From: JBDHTS01 sp044220535
GTDB lineage: Bacteria; Pseudomonadota; Alphaproteobacteria; Micavibrionales; Micavibrionaceae
DNA: 54,769 nt
Reading direction: 5' to 3'
Assembly: GCA_044220535.1 (NCBI GenBank)
Contig: JBGAQU010000006.1
Location: forward strand, 1 to 54,769
The position numbers and the translations under genes were made by a program. The notes under the pieces are model-generated. The model worked only from the letters and a program-made list of their open reading frames with translations. It did not search any database and had not been told where the DNA came from. Shown here piece by piece: positions 1-8,745 of the stretch (position 1 is the stretch's first letter; each line of letters opens with the position of its first letter).

Positions 1-86
1 CTGTGTTAAAAAACTTCTGCGCTGCGCGGCTTTAGCGGCGTTTTTAGCTTATGGCTTTAGTTACTTGTTATTGTTAAAATAAACCC

Positions 87-1157
87 ATGGCCGATGATGA
101 TGACGATTCCCAGAAGACAGAAGACCCGACCCCGCGAAGGCTTGAGGAAGCGCGCAAAAAGGGGCAGGTTGCGGTATCGCGCGAACTGAATAACTGGATC
201 ATGCTGATGGCCGGTACGCTGATCATCGCGCTGGCGGCCGGGCCGGTGATGGTGAACCTGGCCGACTATATGAAAGGGTTTATCGAGCATCCGCATCTGA
301 TGCCGCAGGTGCCGGGGGGCTTCAGCGTGGTGCTGGGGCAGACCTTCTGGCACGTGGTCGGCGTGTTGATGGTGCCGGTGCTCGGCCTGATCATCGCGGC
401 GATTGCCGGGCCGTTCGCGCAGGTCGGGCCGTTATTCGCGCCGGAAGTGATCCAGCCGGATATCAGCAAGCTGTCACCCATAAAGGGTATGGAACGCCTG
501 TTTTCCCGCCGGTCGCTGATGGAGTTCGTCAAAGGTCTGTTCAAGATCGTGCTGATCGGCTTCGTCTGCTATATCGCGATCCAGCCGTATTTTCAGGGTA
601 TAGACCATTTCGTCGGCATGCCGGTGCCGGACATGTTGGGCGAATTGATGCAGCTGTTCATCCGTATGATGATTGGTGTGCTGGTGGCGCTGGCCGTGCT
701 GGCGGTGATCGACGTGCTGTATCAACGCAGCGAACACTTAAAGAAGATGCGTATGAGCCGCCAGGAACTGCGCGACGAATACAAACAGTCTGAAGGCGAC
801 CCGCATATCAAGGCGAAGCTGCGTCAGCTGCGGAACGAGAAAGCGCGTCAGCGCATGATGGCCAACGTACCGAAGGCCGACGTGGTCATCACCAACCCGA
901 CCCACTTCGCCGTCGCGCTTCAATATAACCCGGAAGAAATGGACGCGCCGAAATGCCTGGCCAAGGGCGCGGATAACATCGCCCTGAAAATCCGGGAAGT
1001 GGCGAAGGAGAACAAGATCACCATCGTCGAAAACCCACCGCTGGCGCGGCTTCTCTATAGCAGCGTGGAAATCGACGAAACCGTACCGCCTGAGCATTAC
1101 AAGGCGGTGGCGGAGGTGATTTCCTATGTGTTTAAATTAAAAGGGAAAATACGATAA
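87..1157 (+). CDS. flhB: Flagellar type III export protein FlhB
   Basis: FlhB is the inner-membrane switch protein of the flagellar export gate; it changes substrate specificity from rod/hook to filament proteins after self-cleavage. The 356-residue product has an acidic N-terminus, about four hydrophobic segments (near residues 37-59, 85-110, 150-166 and 190-211) and a charged cytoplasmic C-terminal domain. The autocleavage motif NPTH is intact at residues 270-273, between the usual basic linker and the LARLLY-like segment near the end. Length is normal for the family. The ATG at 87 places the acidic/KTEDPTPRR-type start where homologues have it. No strong ribosome site is visible. In many alphaproteobacteria flhB follows fliR, so the missing neighbour should lie left of the window. 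Confidence 0.97.
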   Translation: MADDDDDSQKTEDPTPRRLEEARKKGQVAVSRELNNWIMLMAGTLIIALAAGPVMVNLADYMKGFIEHPHLMPQVPGGFSVVLGQTFWHVVGVLMVPVLGLIIAAIAGPFAQVGPLFAPEVIQPDISKLSPIKGMERLFSRRSLMEFVKGLFKIVLIGFVCYIAIQPYFQGIDHFVGMPVPDMLGELMQLFIRMMIGVLVALAVLAVIDVLYQRSEHLKKMRMSRQELRDEYKQSEGDPHIKAKLRQLRNEKARQRMMANVPKADVVITNPTHFAVALQYNPEEMDAPKCLAKGADNIALKIREVAKENKITIVENPPLARLLYSSVEIDETVPPEHYKAVAEVISYVFKLKGKIR

Positions 1158-1220
1158 TCCTGCATTGGCTTGAACGCTGATTAGAAGTATAATCTTCCGG
1201 CAAATCAGCGAACGAGTCTT

Positions 1221-3722
1221 ATGGACGACCATTCCGAATTTATAGCCCGGTATCACAGCGCCCCGCCGGTCATCGACCCGATGCTGCAGGACAAGCGCAG
1301 GCTGGCTGCGATTCTGGTGATGGTGCTGGTGTATTTCGCCGTCTGCGGCGTCTGGGCCTGGATGATGGATATAAGACAGGAGGCGGTGATCGCGGCGGGC
1401 GTGGCCTTTGTGGTGGCGGCGGCGCTGGCTTATACGGCCATGCGCCTGTTTCATATCCGCACCACGCGGGAGAAAGAGCGGGAATTGCTGCGCGAGGTGT
1501 TGGAGGGCAGCCGGGGTGCGCGGATGATCACCGACGGCGCGGACAATCTGATCTACGCCAACCGCAAGTTTTTCAGCCTGTGCAACGGCCTTGGCGCGCC
1601 GTCGCTCAATACGCTGGCGACGTTGTTCGAGCAGGATACGGAGACGATGGCGCATTTCCGCCTGCTGGCCGATCAGGCGCGGCGGGGGCTGACGGATTCG
1701 ATTGAGCTGCGTTCTTCCCGAGGTGACCGCGAGCGCTGGTTCCAGGTGACAGCGCAGCCGATTGCCGGATGGGCGGGAAATATCCACTGGCGCATCGACG
1801 ACATCACCGGCCAGCGTGAACTGGACCGCGGCATGCGGGAGGAACGGGAAAAGCTGATCGACTTCACCGACAACGCGCCGGTCGGGTTTTTCTCGGTGGA
1901 TGAGGAAGGGCGGTTCCTGTTCGTCAACGCCACGCTGGCGCGCTGGCTGGGCGAGGATATCCAGACGCTGCTGACTGAAGGGCGGCTGCACACATATTTC
2001 GATTCCATTCCGGCCAATTCACGCCCTTACGATATCGCGCCGCATGGCGGGGCGAAGCAGATGGCGGAAGTGGTGATGAAAGGGCCGGGCGGGCGCACCT
2101 TCATGGCGTCCATCAACCAGGCGGTTGTCAACGAAGCGGGCGGGTTGGTGCGGACACGCGGCGTGGTGCACGATCTGACCGCCGAACGCGCGATGCGCCA
2201 GGCGTTGAAAGCGTCGGAAGACCGCTTCCAGAGATTTTTCGAGGAAGCGCCGCTCGGCATCGCGCTGCTGAACGCCGAAGGCGCGCTGGATGATTGTAAT
2301 GAGGCGCTGGCGCATATGCTGGGTTATGCCGTCGCCGATATGGAAGGCAAGTTTTTCGAGGCGCTGATTGATGAGGCGGACCGTACCGCCGCGCTGTCCG
2401 CCCTCGACCGTATCGGCCAGAAAGGCGGGGTGTCGTCGGCACCGATGGAAATCACGCTGCTGGGCAAGGAAAACCGCATCGTCGTGCAGATGTATGCGCG
2501 GCGGATGGAGGGTGGCAATAATATCGTGCTGCACTTTATCGACCTGTCGCACCAGAAGGCGCTTGAAGAACAGTTTGTCCAGTCGCAAAAGATGCAGGCG
2601 ATCGGCCAGCTGGCGGGCGGCGTCGCGCATGACTTTAACAACCTGCTGACTGCGATGATCGGGTTCTGCGATCTGCTGCTGCTGCGGCACAAGCCGGGCG
2701 ATCCGTCCTTCTCCGACATCATGCAGATCAAGCAGAACGCCAACCGCGCCGCCAACCTGGTGCGCCAATTGTTGGCATTTTCGCGTCAGCAGACGCTGCG
2801 GCCGAAGGTACAGGATATAACTGATATCCTAACAGAGATTTCACATCTGCTGCGCCGCCTGATTGGCGCGAACATCAATCTGGATGTTCTGCACGGCCAC
2901 GATCTTGGCTTGGTCAAGGTCGATGTGGGGCAGATGGAGCAGGTGCTGATCAACCTGGCCGTCAACGCGCGCGATGCGATGGATGGCGGCGGATCGCTGA
3001 CTGTCCGTACATCACATTTTGAAAACAAGGAGCCGCTGGAACGCGGCGCGGATTTAATGCCGGAAGGATCCTGGGTGCGGATCGAGGTGGAGGATACGGG
3101 CTGCGGCATTCCTCAGGAAAACCTGAACCGGATTCTGGAGCCGTTCTTTACGACCAAGGCCGTGGGGCAGGGCACGGGCCTCGGCCTCGCCACGGTGTAC
3201 GGGATTATCCGCCAGACAGGCGGATATCTGCATGTCGACAGCCAGGTTGGCAAGGGCACGACTTTCTCGATCTATCTGCCGCGCCTCTCCGAAGCCGAAG
3301 CTACAGTGGAGCCAAAAACCGATACGGTGGAAGAAGACGCGACGCGCGACCTGACCGGAACAGCACGCATTCTGCTGGTCGAAGACGAAGACGCCGTCCG
3401 CACCTTTGGCGCGCGCGCCTTGACCAATAAGGGCTATGAGGTGATGGAGGCTGACAGCGGCGAATCCGCGCTGCAGGTTCTGGCCGAAAAAGCCAAGGGC
3501 AAGATCGACCTTTTGATCACCGACGTCATCATGCCGAACATGGATGGCCCGACGCTGGCGCATAAACTGCGCGAGGCCACGCCAACCCTGAAGATCATCT
3601 TCATCTCCGGCTACACCGAAGAAAAACTGAAAGACCATATGGGCGACAACATCTGGTTCCTGCCCAAGCCGTTTACGCTGAAGCAGCTGGCCGCGAAGGT
3701 TAAGGAAGCGCTGGAGGGGTAA
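1221..3722 (+). CDS. cckA: Hybrid sensor histidine kinase CckA
   Basis: CckA sits at the top of the alphaproteobacterial CckA-ChpT-CtrA phosphorelay that controls cell cycle, motility or envelope genes. The 833-residue protein has two membrane segments (about residues 30-75), two or three PAS-like domains (about 95-440), a DHp domain with the H-box VAHDFNN and phospho-acceptor His470, a HATPase domain with DTGCGIP and GTGLGLA motifs, and a C-terminal receiver with Asp768 in the LLITDVIMPNMDG context. This domain order is the CckA signature. It lies 63 bp downstream of flhB in the same direction. The 3' end overlaps the convergent phosphotransferase gene by 23 bp. A CtrA-type box elsewhere in the window (50343-50357) fits an active relay. 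Confidence 0.95.
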   Translation: MDDHSEFIARYHSAPPVIDPMLQDKRRLAAILVMVLVYFAVCGVWAWMMDIRQEAVIAAGVAFVVAAALAYTAMRLFHIRTTREKERELLREVLEGSRGARMITDGADNLIYANRKFFSLCNGLGAPSLNTLATLFEQDTETMAHFRLLADQARRGLTDSIELRSSRGDRERWFQVTAQPIAGWAGNIHWRIDDITGQRELDRGMREEREKLIDFTDNAPVGFFSVDEEGRFLFVNATLARWLGEDIQTLLTEGRLHTYFDSIPANSRPYDIAPHGGAKQMAEVVMKGPGGRTFMASINQAVVNEAGGLVRTRGVVHDLTAERAMRQALKASEDRFQRFFEEAPLGIALLNAEGALDDCNEALAHMLGYAVADMEGKFFEALIDEADRTAALSALDRIGQKGGVSSAPMEITLLGKENRIVVQMYARRMEGGNNIVLHFIDLSHQKALEEQFVQSQKMQAIGQLAGGVAHDFNNLLTAMIGFCDLLLLRHKPGDPSFSDIMQIKQNANRAANLVRQLLAFSRQQTLRPKVQDITDILTEISHLLRRLIGANINLDVLHGHDLGLVKVDVGQMEQVLINLAVNARDAMDGGGSLTVRTSHFENKEPLERGADLMPEGSWVRIEVEDTGCGIPQENLNRILEPFFTTKAVGQGTGLGLATVYGIIRQTGGYLHVDSQVGKGTTFSIYLPRLSEAEATVEPKTDTVEEDATRDLTGTARILLVEDEDAVRTFGARALTNKGYEVMEADSGESALQVLAEKAKGKIDLLITDVIMPNMDGPTLAHKLREATPTLKIIFISGYTEEKLKDHMGDNIWFLPKPFTLKQLAAKVKEALEG

Positions 3723-4611
3723 GCCCTGTTATATGACGAATATCGTTGAGATAGCGATACAGATCTTGACTGGCTTTCTCTTTGTCTTCCGGATTTTGCG
3801 ACTCCCAGTTCAGAATGTCCACGGCTCTTGTTATAAAAGTCATGGTCATGACATTGAGGTCTATCTGCTCTCCGCCCGCATCTTCATAGCCTTTTATGAC
3901 ATGATGCAGGGCCGGTCCCGGCACGTTGTTGAATTCGACAAGATGATTTTCCATGGGGCCGGTACGGGCGAAATCGAATAGCCCTGCAATATTATGATCA
4001 TGATCGACCAGAATATTTTCATGGTGAATATCACCGTGAATGACCATGGATCGTTTATGGGTTTGAAGGTAGCGGTTAGCCGTTTCTAACGCTTTATTTA
4101 TATCCTCTTCGCCTTCTTCCAATAGATTAATCGTGCCCCCATAAGGTGTGTGGAAAAGAGATGAGACATCGTTGAACTGCCGGGCTGCATCATGAAATAA
4201 GGCGAGCATTTCACCCAATTGCCGGAAATGCCGTTCCCGGGATTTTGCAGATACTTGACCATTGGGGTCATGCCAGCTGGCGGTATGGCCTGTCAGCCTT
4301 GTCATTGTGTAAGTCGCAAAAATCTCAGGATTGTCGGGCAACTGCTTCTGATCGATCAATTCTGGTACCCTGACACTTCCTATAGGTTCGCCGTCCAGCT
4401 TTTGCAGGACGGTTAATTCATTGGCGAGCATACGCTCAGCATAAGCTTGTTGGTGAGGGTCAGAATGACGAAATAGAATTTTACTGACTGTGCCGTTTTG
4501 CCGGTCGGCAATCAGCCCATACTGGCCGGTGCCCAATGGCGTTATACCCCTCGCGAAATCAGGCAGGGCGCGCTGAACACGGTTAAATGCATCAGTTAAA
4601 TCAAATTTCAT
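3700..4611 (-). CDS. Aminoglycoside phosphotransferase (APH)-fold kinase
   Basis: A kinase-fold small-molecule phosphotransferase of the APH/choline kinase superfamily. The visible catalytic loop is HGDIHHEN (His193, Asp195, Asn200, numbered from the TTG three bases upstream) followed by the metal-binding FDFA at about residue 214. An N-terminal GTGQYG loop and SKILFR supply the ATP-binding lobe. The substrate cannot be told from sequence; many members act on sugars, choline or homoserine, and resistance is only one possibility. I chose the ATG at 4611 rather than the TTG at 4614. The gene is convergent with cckA and divergent from the methyltransferase at 4714. Low-GC stretches in it differ mildly from the flanking genes. 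Confidence 0.8.
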   Translation of the reverse strand: MKFDLTDAFNRVQRALPDFARGITPLGTGQYGLIADRQNGTVSKILFRHSDPHQQAYAERMLANELTVLQKLDGEPIGSVRVPELIDQKQLPDNPEIFATYTMTRLTGHTASWHDPNGQVSAKSRERHFRQLGEMLALFHDAARQFNDVSSLFHTPYGGTINLLEEGEEDINKALETANRYLQTHKRSMVIHGDIHHENILVDHDHNIAGLFDFARTGPMENHLVEFNNVPGPALHHVIKGYEDAGGEQIDLNVMTMTFITRAVDILNWESQNPEDKEKASQDLYRYLNDIRHITGLTPPALP

Positions 4612-4655
4612 CAATAAATATTAACATATTGAACGTCAGGGCGCCATTTTTATAC

Positions 4656-4682
4656 AGGAGGGCTATCTATATGATATCGTGA
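4656..4682 (+). other. Strong Shine-Dalgarno followed by a three-codon open frame
   Basis: A perfect AGGAGG (4656-4661) is followed 9 bases later by ATG ATA TCG TGA (4671-4682). The downstream methyltransferase ATG at 4714 has no comparable ribosome site and is in another frame. This could be a leader minicistron that loads ribosomes for coupling, or chance. Confidence 0.25.
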
Positions 4683-4713
4683 TCTTTAGTTTGTTCAAAT
4701 TGCGGTTTTTGAT

Positions 4714-5286
4714 ATGGGTTTTTTAAGTCTTATAAATACTGTTTTATTCTGGCTCGGCATCTATATCCTGCTCTGGAACGCCTACATCCTGCTATTTAAT
4801 CGCGGGGTGCCGAATATCCGTACTGCGCCTGCAATCCGCAGAGTAATTATCGAACGGCTTAAGAAAGATGCTGTAGCAAAAGCTAAAAAACCTTATGTCG
4901 TGGTGGATATGGGATCGGGGAACGGGCTGTTCACGCGGGAGATTGCGCGGGCGATGCCCGAGACAAAGGTGATCGGGCTGGAGATTTCGAATCTGGCCTT
5001 TCGCTGGGCGGAATGGTTTCGGCGTGGATCTCGCCTGAAAAACCTGGAATATAAAAAGGTCGATTTTTTCACCTATGATTTTTCCGGTGTCGACGCGGTG
5101 CTGGTATTCCTGACCATTTACGATATGGGGCGCGTGGGGAAGAAGCTGAACGAGGCTTTGCGGCCCGGCACGCTGGTGACGTGCAACAAGTTTCAGCTGG
5201 GCGACGGGTGGGAACCGGTGGAGACGATGGATGTCAGCACGTTGTACCCGCATCAGAAGACGCTGAGTATTTACAGGAAGGCTTAG
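4714..5286 (+). CDS. Membrane-anchored class I SAM-dependent methyltransferase
   Basis: A 190-residue predicted methyltransferase. An N-terminal hydrophobic helix (about residues 5-28) should anchor it in the inner membrane. The Rossmann motif I is VVVDMGSGNGLF at about 63-74, followed by an acidic motif II residue in VIGLEIS. The rest of the fold is compact, ending in LSIYRKA. The substrate is unknown; the architecture resembles small membrane-associated methyltransferases, including some acting on proteins or lipids. It starts 102 bp from the divergent phosphotransferase gene, so promoters for both probably lie in 4612-4713. A palindromic repeat (5292-5361) follows the stop directly. Confidence 0.8.
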   Translation: MGFLSLINTVLFWLGIYILLWNAYILLFNRGVPNIRTAPAIRRVIIERLKKDAVAKAKKPYVVVDMGSGNGLFTREIARAMPETKVIGLEISNLAFRWAEWFRRGSRLKNLEYKKVDFFTYDFSGVDAVLVFLTIYDMGRVGKKLNEALRPGTLVTCNKFQLGDGWEPVETMDVSTLYPHQKTLSIYRKA

Positions 5287-5291
5287 TCATT

Positions 5292-5361
5292 TGTCATCCC
5301 GGCGAAAGCCGGGACCGAGTGATAATTACCTAACCCGGTCCCGGCTTTCGCCGGGATGACA
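5292..5361. repeat. Intergenic palindromic repeat, GTCATCCCGGCGAAAG type
   Basis: Perfect 26-bp inverted arms (5292-5317 and 5336-5361) with an 18-bp spacer. The arm starts TGTCATCCCGGCGAAAGCC. The same arm recurs at 7245-7322, 15393-15537 and 36669-36746. Confidence 0.9.
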
Positions 5362-5405
5362 ATCTTGAGATGTTGGCATGGATCGAATCTGTTACCATCC
5401 CTTCC

Positions 5406-5861
5406 ATGGTCGAGGAAAACGCTTTGCGGACTTCCGGTTCCGCCCAGATGTTCAACCGCCTTCACTGGCATAACCGCCAGATTCTCCGTTTCGCCGCATT
5501 GATGACCGCCATGAGCGGATTTATGCGGGAAGACAGTGAGCAGAATCCCCATCGCGCCATTCCCTATATGTTGTTTATCGGCTTGCTGATCGCGCCGGTG
5601 CCGTTTGTTTCGGCCGTGGCGCTGGCCGGCGCGGCCGTGGCTTGCAGATTACCGAACCCATGGTCGCAGAAGCTTAAAGGGAGGCTTATGGATGCCTTCA
5701 GGGCGGAGAGCCTGGGAACAACTCACGGCGGCTTCATAAGGCCGGATTCGGGCGAGCTGAGACATGCGGATCTGGCGGTAAAGACGGGGAAAAATACATT
5801 CAACGATTCGATCCACCTCGCCGGAAAAGCATGGCATAGCCTGCGAAGCTTTCGCCTTTAG
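5406..5861 (+). CDS. Hypothetical protein with one hydrophobic hairpin
   Basis: Unrecognised. From the ATG at 5406 it gives about 151 residues. The first half is polar, followed by a hydrophobic stretch (about residues 55-82, AIPYMLFIGLLIAPV onward) that could be a membrane hairpin, and then a polar C-terminus. An upstream ATG at 5370 is in frame but lies just after the repeat and gives an unconvincing N-terminus. No clear ribosome site is visible. The gene stands alone between the repeat and the recA promoter region. The C-terminal half has little hydrophobic or secondary-structure periodicity, so the frame may end differently in relatives. Confidence 0.45.
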   Translation: MVEENALRTSGSAQMFNRLHWHNRQILRFAALMTAMSGFMREDSEQNPHRAIPYMLFIGLLIAPVPFVSAVALAGAAVACRLPNPWSQKLKGRLMDAFRAESLGTTHGGFIRPDSGELRHADLAVKTGKNTFNDSIHLAGKAWHSLRSFRL

Positions 5862-5904
5862 CCCGGAAACCACTGGAAATCTGCCATTCCCAGAGAATTC
5901 ATAT

Positions 5905-5950
5905 TTTGTTCTTTTTCTCTCTTTACAAAAAGAACAAATCAGGTACATTT
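5905..5950 (+). promoter_or_regulatory. Putative recA promoter and SOS-type operator
   Basis: A perfect 12-bp inverted repeat (TTTGTTCTTTTT at 5905-5916 and its complement at 5927-5938) overlaps a possible -35 TTTACA (5922-5927). A possible -10, TACATT, lies at 5944-5949 (16-bp spacing). Between them lies GAAC-N7-GTAC (5932-5946), one mismatch from the alphaproteobacterial LexA box GAAC-N7-GAAC. The recA start is about 70 bp downstream. This is a motif match only. Confidence 0.45.
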
Positions 5951-6018
5951 GAAACAGAACGAATTCACGGCCATGCCATTGCATCGATCACAAACTTATG
6001 TAACGAAGGAGCATATCC

Positions 6019-7173
6019 ATGTCAGTCACAGCTTTAAAAACAGGCGAACCCATGAATCAGAATACAGGCGACAAGAACAAGGCGCTCGACGCGGCGCTGG
6101 CGCAGATCGAACGGGCCTTCGGCAAGGGTTCGATCATGAAGCTGAACGGCGCGGAAAACCCGATGCAGGTGGAATCGGTTTCGACCGGCTCGCTCGGCCT
6201 CGATATCGCGCTTGGCATTGGCGGCCTGCCACGCGGACGCATTATCGAAGTCTACGGTCCGGAAAGCTCGGGTAAGACCACGCTGGCTCTGCATGTGATT
6301 GCGGAAGCGCAGAAAGCGGGCGGCACCTGCGCCATCGTCGATGCGGAACACGCGCTGGACCCCAGCTATGCGAAGAAACTGGGCGTCGATATCGACAATC
6401 TTCTGATCTCTCAGCCCGACGCGGGCGAACAGGCACTGGAAATTGCTGACACGCTGGTCCGCTCCGGCGCGCTGGACGTACTGGTCGTCGACTCGGTCGC
6501 GGCGTTGGTCCCGCGCGCGGAACTGGAAGGGGAAATGGGCGACACCCATGTGGGATTGCAGGCGCGCCTGATGTCGCAGGCGTTGCGCAAACTGACGGGT
6601 TCGATCTCCCGTTCCAAAACCATCGTCATCTTCATCAACCAGATCCGCATGAAAATCGGCGTGATGTTCGGTTCACCGGAAACGACGACGGGCGGAAACG
6701 CGCTGAAATTCTACGCCTCCGTGCGCCTCGACATCCGCCGCATCGGTTCGATCAAGGACCGCGAGACAGTGGTCGGCAACCAGACGCGGGTGAAGGTCGT
6801 CAAAAACAAAATGGCCCCGCCCTTCCGCCAGGTGGAATTCGACATCATGTACGGCGAAGGCGTGTCCAAAACTGGTGAACTGATCGACCTCGGTGTCAAC
6901 GCCAACCTGGTCGAAAAATCCGGCGCCTGGTTCTCCTATGACGGGCAGCGCATCGGGCAGGGCCGTGAAAACGCGAAACAGTTCATGCGCGACAACCCTG
7001 AAATCGCGGCAAAGCTGGAACAGCAGATCCGTCAGCAATCCGGCGTGGTTGCCAACGCTTTGCTGGTCGGCCCTGAAAACGCCGATGAAGCCGCTGAAGC
7101 CATGGAAGGCCCGGATGCTTCCAACGACGAGGGCGCGCCGACCGGCGGACGGAAGAAAAAAGCGGCGGGATAA
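6019..7173 (+). CDS. recA: Recombinase RecA
   Basis: RecA forms filaments on single-stranded DNA, drives strand exchange and activates LexA self-cleavage. The 384-residue product has the Walker A loop GPESSGKT (80-87), LVVDSVAAL as Walker B, the L1/L2 DNA-binding loops around GDTHVGLQARLMSQALRKL and FGSPETTTGGNALKFY, and a lysine-rich acidic tail. A good ribosome site AAGGAG (6006-6011) lies 7 bases before the ATG at 6019. A second ATG at 6052 has a weaker site, so 6019 is preferred. The gene is monocistronic, with its own promoter region (5905-5950) and a strong terminator (7200-7230). Confidence 0.98.
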   Translation: MSVTALKTGEPMNQNTGDKNKALDAALAQIERAFGKGSIMKLNGAENPMQVESVSTGSLGLDIALGIGGLPRGRIIEVYGPESSGKTTLALHVIAEAQKAGGTCAIVDAEHALDPSYAKKLGVDIDNLLISQPDAGEQALEIADTLVRSGALDVLVVDSVAALVPRAELEGEMGDTHVGLQARLMSQALRKLTGSISRSKTIVIFINQIRMKIGVMFGSPETTTGGNALKFYASVRLDIRRIGSIKDRETVVGNQTRVKVVKNKMAPPFRQVEFDIMYGEGVSKTGELIDLGVNANLVEKSGAWFSYDGQRIGQGRENAKQFMRDNPEIAAKLEQQIRQQSGVVANALLVGPENADEAAEAMEGPDASNDEGAPTGGRKKKAAG

Positions 7174-7199
7174 GACTTATATTTCAGCCCGTTGCAGAA

Positions 7200-7230
7200 A
7201 ATCCCCGCGAGATGCGGGGATTTTTATTTT
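7200..7230 (+). terminator. Rho-independent terminator of recA
   Basis: GC-rich hairpin with arms AATCCCCGC (7200-7208) and GCGGGGATT (7214-7222), a 5-base loop, and a T-rich tail. It starts 26 bases after the recA stop. Confidence 0.9.
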
Positions 7231-7244
7231 GATCATATATTCAC

Positions 7245-7322
7245 TGTCATCCCGGCGAAAGCCGGGACCGCGTTGAGAGTGCGCACTATGTTGACCCGGT
7301 CCCGGCTTTCGCCGGGATGACG
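7245..7322. repeat. Intergenic palindromic repeat, GTCATCCCGGCGAAAG type
   Basis: Arms 7245-7270 and 7297-7321 match those at 5292-5361. The spacer (7271-7296) is almost the same as the spacer of the copy at 36669-36746, differing at a few bases, so those two are recent relatives. Confidence 0.9.
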
Positions 7323-7342
7323 ACTGTGATTTGGATAGAGAA

Positions 7343-8050
7343 TTATAGAAGATGCAATTGTCCCGTTTCGGTGGACTTGGGTTTTGCTTCCTTCCACTTC
7401 GACATCATATCCGCAATCCGTGTCGGTTCAGGCAGGCGGTAATTGCGCAGGCAGTGCAGGGTGATATCGACGGCGCTCTGCTGGCCGACGCGGTGGCCGG
7501 GGGAAATGAACAGCGGGTTGCATTTATCCTTGCTGCGCAGGACGGTGCCGATCCGTTCGTTTTTATCCATCAGCGGCGCGGTTGATCCTTTGATAATGCC
7601 CGGTTCCTGATAACGGCCGAACAGTTTCGATTTCGCGACTCCGATCGCGGGCAGGCCGGTCAGCACGCCCAGATGCGCGGCAATGCCAAGACGGCGCGGA
7701 TGGGCGATGCCTTGGCCATCGACCATGAGGAGATCCGGTTCTTCCTTCAGGCAGGATAAGGCTTCCTGGATCACAGGCACTTCGCGGAAAGACAGGAAGC
7801 CGGGCACATAAGGGAAAACGGTTTTGGCGAAAGCCTGTACGGATGCCACGGGTTCCAACGTCTGATAGTCCATCAACACGATCACGGCACGGCTTAAATC
7901 GCGGTCGAGATCGTAGCTGCAATCGATCCCGGCGATCAGATTCAGGGGACCAAAATCATCTTCAATCCGCACCTGATGCCGCAATGTCTGCTGCATGGCG
8001 ACGGCCTCGGGGATTTCCGTTGGCAGGACTTTGGGGTGAAAGAAGCGCAT
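7343..8050 (-). CDS. nfi: Endonuclease V (deoxyinosine 3' endonuclease)
   Basis: Endonuclease V nicks DNA at the second phosphodiester bond 3' of deoxyinosine and other deaminated bases. The 235-residue product has the wedge motif PYVPG (80-84), catalytic acidic residues Asp43 (AGIDCSYD), Glu90 (LSFREVP) and Asp111 (LMVDGQGIAHPR), and the conserved GVAKSKLFG segment. These match the known active-site set of the family. The start is ATG at 8050. It stands alone between two palindromic repeats, upstream of nothing on its strand except smpB at 126 bp. It functionally complements the nearby recA, but there is no sign of co-transcription. Confidence 0.95.
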   Translation of the reverse strand: MRFFHPKVLPTEIPEAVAMQQTLRHQVRIEDDFGPLNLIAGIDCSYDLDRDLSRAVIVLMDYQTLEPVASVQAFAKTVFPYVPGFLSFREVPVIQEALSCLKEEPDLLMVDGQGIAHPRRLGIAAHLGVLTGLPAIGVAKSKLFGRYQEPGIIKGSTAPLMDKNERIGTVLRSKDKCNPLFISPGHRVGQQSAVDITLHCLRNYRLPEPTRIADMMSKWKEAKPKSTETGQLHLL

Positions 8051-8078
8051 GAGATGAATATAGAACTGATTTTAAAAT

Positions 8079-8160
8079 TGTCATCCCGAACGCAGTGAGG
8101 GAACTCACCTTTGGGCTAGGCCGCAAAAAGAGGAGGTCCCTCACTGCGTTCGGGATGACA
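8079..8160. repeat. Intergenic palindromic repeat, GTCATCCCGAACGCAG type
   Basis: Perfect 24-bp arms (8079-8102 and 8137-8160) with a 34-bp spacer. Termini are TGTCATCCC/GGGATGACA as in the other sub-families but the inner arm sequence differs. A single right arm of the same type occurs at 12669-12697. Confidence 0.88.
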
Positions 8161-8176
8161 ATAAAATAAGAGGGTT

Positions 8177-8671
8177 CTAACCCTTATCCCGCATGATCCG
8201 GCGTTTGTCGCGGCCCCAGTCGCGTTCTTTGGATGCTTCGCGTTTGTCGTGGTTCTTTTTGCCCTTGGCCAGGGCCACTTCCAGCTTGGCCAGGCCGCGC
8301 GCGTTAAAATAAAGGCGTGTAGGGATAATGGTATAGCCTTCGCGCGTGACGGCGCCGATCAGGCGGTCGATTTCTTTTTTCTTGAGCAGCAGGTTGCGGA
8401 TGCGCTTGGGTTCGTGCTGCAGATGCGCGCCTGCCGGGGCGTAAACCGGAATCTGCAGGTTGAAGATAGCGATGCCGCCCTGATACGGACCGACATAGGC
8501 TTCTACGATGCTGGCCTGGCCGTGGCGCAGGGATTTGACCTCGGTGCCGGTCAGGGCGATTCCGGCTTCGAATTTTTCTTCCAGAAAATAATCGAAACGC
8601 GCGCGGCGGTTGTCGGCCACCTGTGCGTTGATCGATAAAAGACCGGCTTTTCCCTTGTTCTTCTTGGCCAT
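8177..8671 (-). CDS. smpB: SsrA-binding protein SmpB
   Basis: SmpB binds tmRNA and brings it to stalled ribosomes in trans-translation. The 164-residue product begins with a basic stretch, then NRRARFDYFLEEKFEAGIALTGTEVKSLR, the family-specific EAYV...IFNLQIPVY region, and ends with the basic tail KKNHDKREASKERDWGRDKRRIMR that inserts in the decoding path. Length is typical. It is transcribed from the minus strand downstream of dapA, separated from it by a compact hairpin (8705-8732). No ssrA gene was recognised in the window; alphaproteobacteria usually encode a two-piece tmRNA elsewhere. Confidence 0.97.
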   Translation of the reverse strand: MAKKNKGKAGLLSINAQVADNRRARFDYFLEEKFEAGIALTGTEVKSLRHGQASIVEAYVGPYQGGIAIFNLQIPVYAPAGAHLQHEPKRIRNLLLKKKEIDRLIGAVTREGYTIIPTRLYFNARGLAKLEVALAKGKKNHDKREASKERDWGRDKRRIMRDKG

Positions 8672-8704
8672 ACGTGTTGTCGTTTCCTTCCGTTATCCCG
8701 CCAG

Positions 8705-8732
8705 CGTCATCCCCGCCTTCGCGGGGATGACG
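8705..8732. repeat. Compact palindromic repeat (GTCATCCCCGC hairpin)
   Basis: CGTCATCCCCGC-CTTC-GCGGGGATGACG: 12-bp arms and a 4-base loop, between dapA and smpB. It shares the GTCATCC termini with the longer repeats. No T-run follows on either strand, so it is not an obvious terminator. Confidence 0.8.
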
Positions 8733-8745
8733 GTCGTATATAAAT

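Noticed and set aside
3700..4611. Aminoglycoside resistance gene
   Set aside because: Only the kinase fold and the HGDxHxxN motif are visible; the superfamily covers many substrates.
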